This document shows positions 61,303-64,000 of a stretch of 64,000 nucleotides of DNA, in pieces (within the stretch, counting starts at the first letter, position 1; each line of letters opens with the position of its first letter). A model generated the notes under the pieces. That model saw only the letters and a list, made by a program, of their open reading frames with translations. It was not told the origin of the DNA and did not search any database. The position numbers were made by a program, and so were the translations under genes. This stretch comes from Peribacillus simplex NBRC 15720 = DSM 1321 (GTDB lineage Bacteria; Bacillota; Bacilli; Bacillales; DSM-1321): positions 3,800,001 through 3,864,000 of the forward strand of contig NZ_CP017704.1 in NCBI RefSeq assembly GCF_002243645.1, written 5' to 3'.

Positions 61303-62652
61303 ATGGAAACGGACAAACGGAATTTACAGAGGACAATGACTTCAAGGCATATTACGATGATGGCATTAGGCGGTGCCATTGGGGCAGGTTTATTTAAAGG
61401 AAGCAGTTCAGCCATTGATATGGCAGGCCCTTCCATAATCATTGCGTACTTGATAGGAGGCATCATCCTATTATTCATCATGCAAGGTTTAGCAGAAATG
61501 GCGGTCCGCAATAGCGGTGCACGAACATTCAGGGATTTGGTCCAATCGATTTTAGGAAAATATCCTGCCTATTTCCTGGATTGGATCTATTGGAAAATGT
61601 GGGTATTGAATATTGCGGCGGAATCAGTGGTTGCGGCGATTTTCATTCAATATTGGCTGCCTGGATATCCAATTTGGATACTGGCACTAGCCGTTTCGGT
61701 TTTAGTTACTGCGGTTAACTTGCTGTCGGTAAAGGTTTTTGCTGAAACGGAGTACTGGCTTGCTTTAATTAAAATTACCGTCATCATTGTGTTCATCATG
61801 GCTGGATTATTGTTGCTGCTCGTTACTTTTGGTGAACATACAGCCGTCGGTTTTTCTAACTTGACTGAGCATGGCGGTTTCTTCCCGAATGGATCGACAG
61901 GTTTGATCACAGCGATGCTGGTAGTAATCTATTCATATGGCGGTACGGAAATCATCGGGGTAACATTAGCTGAAACGAAAAATCCTGAAAAAGTGGTTCC
62001 AAAAGCCGTTCGCAGTACTTTGGTCAGGATCATTTCTTTCTATATCATTCCTTTTTTCATCATCGTTAGCTTAATTCCTTGGAACGAAGTAAACGGGGTG
62101 CAGGAAAGTCCGTTTGTAATGGTCTTTCAAATGATCGGTATTCCAGGTGCCGACCATATTATGAACGCCGTTGTTCTATTAGCGATCATTTCATCGATGA
62201 ACTCCGGGTTGTATGGTTCATCCCGTGTTCTGTATACACAAGCCGTGGATGGTCGCATTCCGAAAATCTTTTCCCGGTTATCCAAGAAGAAAGTACCTGT
62301 TCCCGCAATATTAATGTGTACTTCCGCTTTATACGGCGGTGTACTGATTTCCTTATTTGCTGGAAGCAAAACCTTCGAATTCCTAATGGGTTCGCTAGGA
62401 TATACCGTATTATTCATCTGGTTGATCATTGCTTTCGCCCATTTGAAATCACGTAAACAACAGTCCGGAAAAACAAGTGCCTATTCAGTAAAATGGTTCC
62501 CGTATACGACTTTGGCTGCGATCATCGCTTTAATAACGATCCTGATCGGAATCATTTTCACGACATCCATAGTCGTTACGGTCATTACACTTTGCATCTA
62601 CATCTTCATTTCCTTAACGTTTGTTTGGAAAAAACGCCATAACAAAATCTAG
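61303..62652 (+). CDS. APC-family amino acid permease under T-box control
   Basis: 449 residues, about twelve hydrophobic segments. TM1 carries MTSRHITMMALGGAIGAGLF, then KGSSSAIDMAGPSIIIAYLI, the amino acid transporter family signature, and later YSYGGTEIIGVTLAETKNPE and VLLAIISSMNSGLYGSSRVL. It would import an amino acid with H+. The T-box leader upstream points to leucine or a leucine-related amino acid, but the specifier reading is inference. The start ATG 61303 follows GGGGAGGTAAG. A hairpin follows the gene at 62702. Confidence 0.9.
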   Translation: METDKRNLQRTMTSRHITMMALGGAIGAGLFKGSSSAIDMAGPSIIIAYLIGGIILLFIMQGLAEMAVRNSGARTFRDLVQSILGKYPAYFLDWIYWKMWVLNIAAESVVAAIFIQYWLPGYPIWILALAVSVLVTAVNLLSVKVFAETEYWLALIKITVIIVFIMAGLLLLLVTFGEHTAVGFSNLTEHGGFFPNGSTGLITAMLVVIYSYGGTEIIGVTLAETKNPEKVVPKAVRSTLVRIISFYIIPFFIIVSLIPWNEVNGVQESPFVMVFQMIGIPGADHIMNAVVLLAIISSMNSGLYGSSRVLYTQAVDGRIPKIFSRLSKKKVPVPAILMCTSALYGGVLISLFAGSKTFEFLMGSLGYTVLFIWLIIAFAHLKSRKQQSGKTSAYSVKWFPYTTLAAIIALITILIGIIFTTSIVVTVITLCIYIFISLTFVWKKRHNKI

Positions 62653-62701
62653 AGAAAGCGGGGATATCACTTTAGCCTTCTCGCATATAAGTTTCAGTTT
62701 C

Positions 62702-62727
62702 AAGCCGTGGTATGTATGCCATGGCTT
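62702..62727 (+). terminator. Probable terminator of the T-box permease
   Basis: AAGCC-g-TGG-tatgtatg-CCA-t-GGCTT followed by TCGTTCTG; the T run is weak. Confidence 0.5.
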
Positions 62728-62881
62728 TCGTTCTGTATTCTTGGTCTGATGAAAAGTAAGAGATATCCATTTTACTAGTTCATGGGAATCATTAACTTTA
62801 GCAATTAAAGATTTAATCTAGTGAAAAATGTTGTATAATAATCTTTGGAAAAAACCAATATATTGAAGGTCGGAGCGAGCT

Positions 62882-63538
62882 ATGAAAAATAATTCCATAC
62901 TATCCTTTCACCCGTTATTATATTTATTACTTTTGGTGATTACTAGTTCCATTTATTCAATCATCAATCAATCTTCAGGTCATGCTGTCGATGTTACGAC
63001 TATAATAGATGGGGAGATACCCTTTATTAAAGAATTTGTCCTTCCTTATTTACTTTGGTATCCGTATATCTATGGATTGCTGATTTACTACTGTTTTGTT
63101 GACCGAAAGCACTATTTCGTAGGATTAGTCAGTTTGATATCGGGGAAACTTCTCTGTTTTCTTGTATATTGCCTTTGGCAAACAACAGTACCGCGTCCAG
63201 AAGTGGTGGGGAACGATATCTTTGCCCATTTAATGCGAATCGTTTATAGTCATGATCAACCTGTCAACTGTCTTCCCAGCATTCATGTACTGACTACATT
63301 CATCATGATGATCGTCGCCCATAAGCGGAAAGAACAGCATAAATGGGAGTTTGCCAGTGTCACTGCATTCGGAACACTGATCATCCTCTCCACGCTATTT
63401 ACGAAACAGCATGCTGTATTGGATGTACTCGCAGGAATACTCCTTGCATGTGGGGTATATGCAGCTGTCCAGTATATGTTCCAAGCTCTATCGGCTTTTC
63501 AGGCCAATCATTACACAGCGAGGCAAATTAAAAAGTGA
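62882..63538 (+). CDS. PAP2-superfamily membrane phosphatase
   Basis: 218 residues with about six hydrophobic segments. The PAP2 motifs are TTVPRPEVVG (motif 1 in shortened form), CLPSIHVLTTF (motif 2, acid/base His) and LFTKQHAVLDVLAGI (motif 3, nucleophile His). The Thr-Lys in motif 3, where many members have Ser-Arg, fits the inositol-phosphoceramide-synthase-like branch. It may dephosphorylate a membrane lipid such as phosphatidic acid or undecaprenyl pyrophosphate; substrate unknown. The start ATG 62882 has a weak GGTCGGAGC site. Confidence 0.86.
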   Translation: MKNNSILSFHPLLYLLLLVITSSIYSIINQSSGHAVDVTTIIDGEIPFIKEFVLPYLLWYPYIYGLLIYYCFVDRKHYFVGLVSLISGKLLCFLVYCLWQTTVPRPEVVGNDIFAHLMRIVYSHDQPVNCLPSIHVLTTFIMMIVAHKRKEQHKWEFASVTAFGTLIILSTLFTKQHAVLDVLAGILLACGVYAAVQYMFQALSAFQANHYTARQIKK

Positions 63539-63545
63539 CCATATG

Positions 63546-63591
63546 AAAAAAAGCATCGAACCTCCCATAACAGGAAGTCCGATGCTTTTTT
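63546..63591. terminator. Bidirectional terminator
   Basis: AAAAAAGCATCG...CGATGCTTTTTT with a 21-base loop, between converging genes. Confidence 0.85.
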
Positions 63592-63595
63592 CATT

Positions 63596-64000
63596 TTACA
63601 TTTCAGCTTCAATTTTCAAAGATGATTCTTCGCTGAACTGTTCCTTATCCAGGTCGCCCGTTATTTTACTAGTCAGAATACCGGAAGTCATGCTTCCGCT
63701 GACATTCACGGCCGTTCTTCCCATATCGATCAATGGCTCGACGGAAATCAACAGTCCGGCCAAGGCGATTGGCAAGTTCATTGCAGATAATACTAGGATG
63801 GCAGCGAATGTTGCTCCTCCGCCTACACCTGCAACCCCGAAAGAGCTAATGGCCACGATGGCAATCAACATGGCTATAAATGAAGGCTCTAGTGGGTTGA
63901 TTCCAACCGTTGGAGCGATCATGACCGCTAACATGGCCGGATAGATTCCGGCACAGCCGTTTTGACCGATCGACAAGCCGAAGGATCCGGCAAAGTTGGC
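63596..64000 (-). CDS. tcyP: L-cystine symporter, TcyP-like, C-terminal part (partial)
   Basis: 135 residues continue to the right edge of the window; the start lies outside. The sequence [20 protein letters not shown], then [38 protein letters not shown] and [20 protein letters not shown], is the C-terminal core of the sodium/dicarboxylate (DAACS) symporter fold. The MDMGRT/DMGRT and NVSGSM motifs form substrate- and cation-binding sites. From memory it matches TcyP, the B. subtilis high-capacity cystine uptake protein, more closely than GltP. The tail ([17 protein letters not shown]) is acidic. A shared terminator follows. Confidence 0.88.
   Translation of the reverse strand, partial: ANFAGSFGLSIGQNGCAGIYPAMLAVMIAPTVGINPLEPSFIAMLIAIVAISSFGVAGVGGGATFAAILVLSAMNLPIALAGLLISVEPLIDMGRTAVNVSGSMTSGILTSKITGDLDKEQFSEESSLKIEAEM

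Overview
The window looks like chromosomal DNA of a low-to-mid GC Gram-positive spore-former of the Bacillaceae. Strong Shine-Dalgarno sites precede most starts. The gene families are typical of Bacillus: liaIHFSR, fbpAB, YhgE, TcyP, an RNase J paralogue and a DUF3918 remnant. Expression signals include sigma-A type promoters, a T-box leader and many intrinsic terminators. A Peribacillus (Bacillus simplex group) origin would fit, but that is inference. I see no rRNA, tRNA, prophage, insertion sequence or CRISPR array.

Layout. 1-2.1 kb: the 3' end of thrS, a tyrosine-rich hypothetical frame, a LysE-type exporter and a copy of an interspersed repeat. 2.2-13.8 kb: an MFS exporter, an amino acid permease, an RNase J-family enzyme, a TetR/DHA2-exporter/YhgE envelope-stress and efflux group, a LysR regulator and a frameshifted alpha/beta hydrolase. 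13.8-15.4 kb: a divergent TetR/SDR pair. 15.8-26.8 kb: a glucarate/galactarate catabolic island made of a FadR-type GntR regulator, gudP-gudD, kdgD-gucD, a second AT-rich gudD-gudP pair, and garD. 26.9-28.9 kb: small accessory genes (GNAT, VOC, ASCH). 29.3-33.2 kb: the bacterial RNA-repair pair Hen1-Pnkp. 33.4-39.3 kb: a polysaccharide deacetylase, an RND exporter, and a DsbA-like/nitroreductase pair behind paired operator palindromes. 39.4-40.4 kb: a Fur-controlled flavodoxin-fbpA-fbpB operon. 40.4-47.9 kb: two inverted copies of the interspersed repeat, a DinB-fold protein, membrane proteins, a dead DUF3918 gene, a secreted peptidoglycan-binding protein, a type I toxin-like peptide, a phospholipase D-family protein and an MBL hydrolase. 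48-54.6 kb: a LysE exporter and the kynurenine operon kynU-permease-kynA-kynB with a divergent TetR regulator. 54.7-58.7 kb: a short tandem-repeat patch followed by the cell-envelope stress operon liaI-liaH-liaF-liaS-liaR. 58.7-64 kb: an MFS transporter, a T-box (leucine specifier proposed) in front of an amino acid permease, a PAP2 phosphatase, and the 3' part of a TcyP-like cystine symporter.

How the parts work together. The GntR regulator probably controls the sugar-acid genes. A TTGT-N3-ACAA type site sits on the -10 of both divergent promoters in the same register, and a third site precedes the regulator's own gene. The pathway would take up glucarate or galactarate, dehydrate it (GudD, GarD), convert the product to 2-oxoglutarate semialdehyde (KdgD) and oxidise that to 2-oxoglutarate (GucD). 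Hen1 and Pnkp heal, mark and seal broken RNA. The kyn genes degrade tryptophan to anthranilate. The Lia system senses and answers envelope damage.

The most useful leads are the gudD/gudP duplication with its operator logic, the Pnkp phosphatase motif changes, the overlapping flavodoxin-fbpA-fbpB genes, the unlisted 28-residue toxin-like gene, and two families of repeats.
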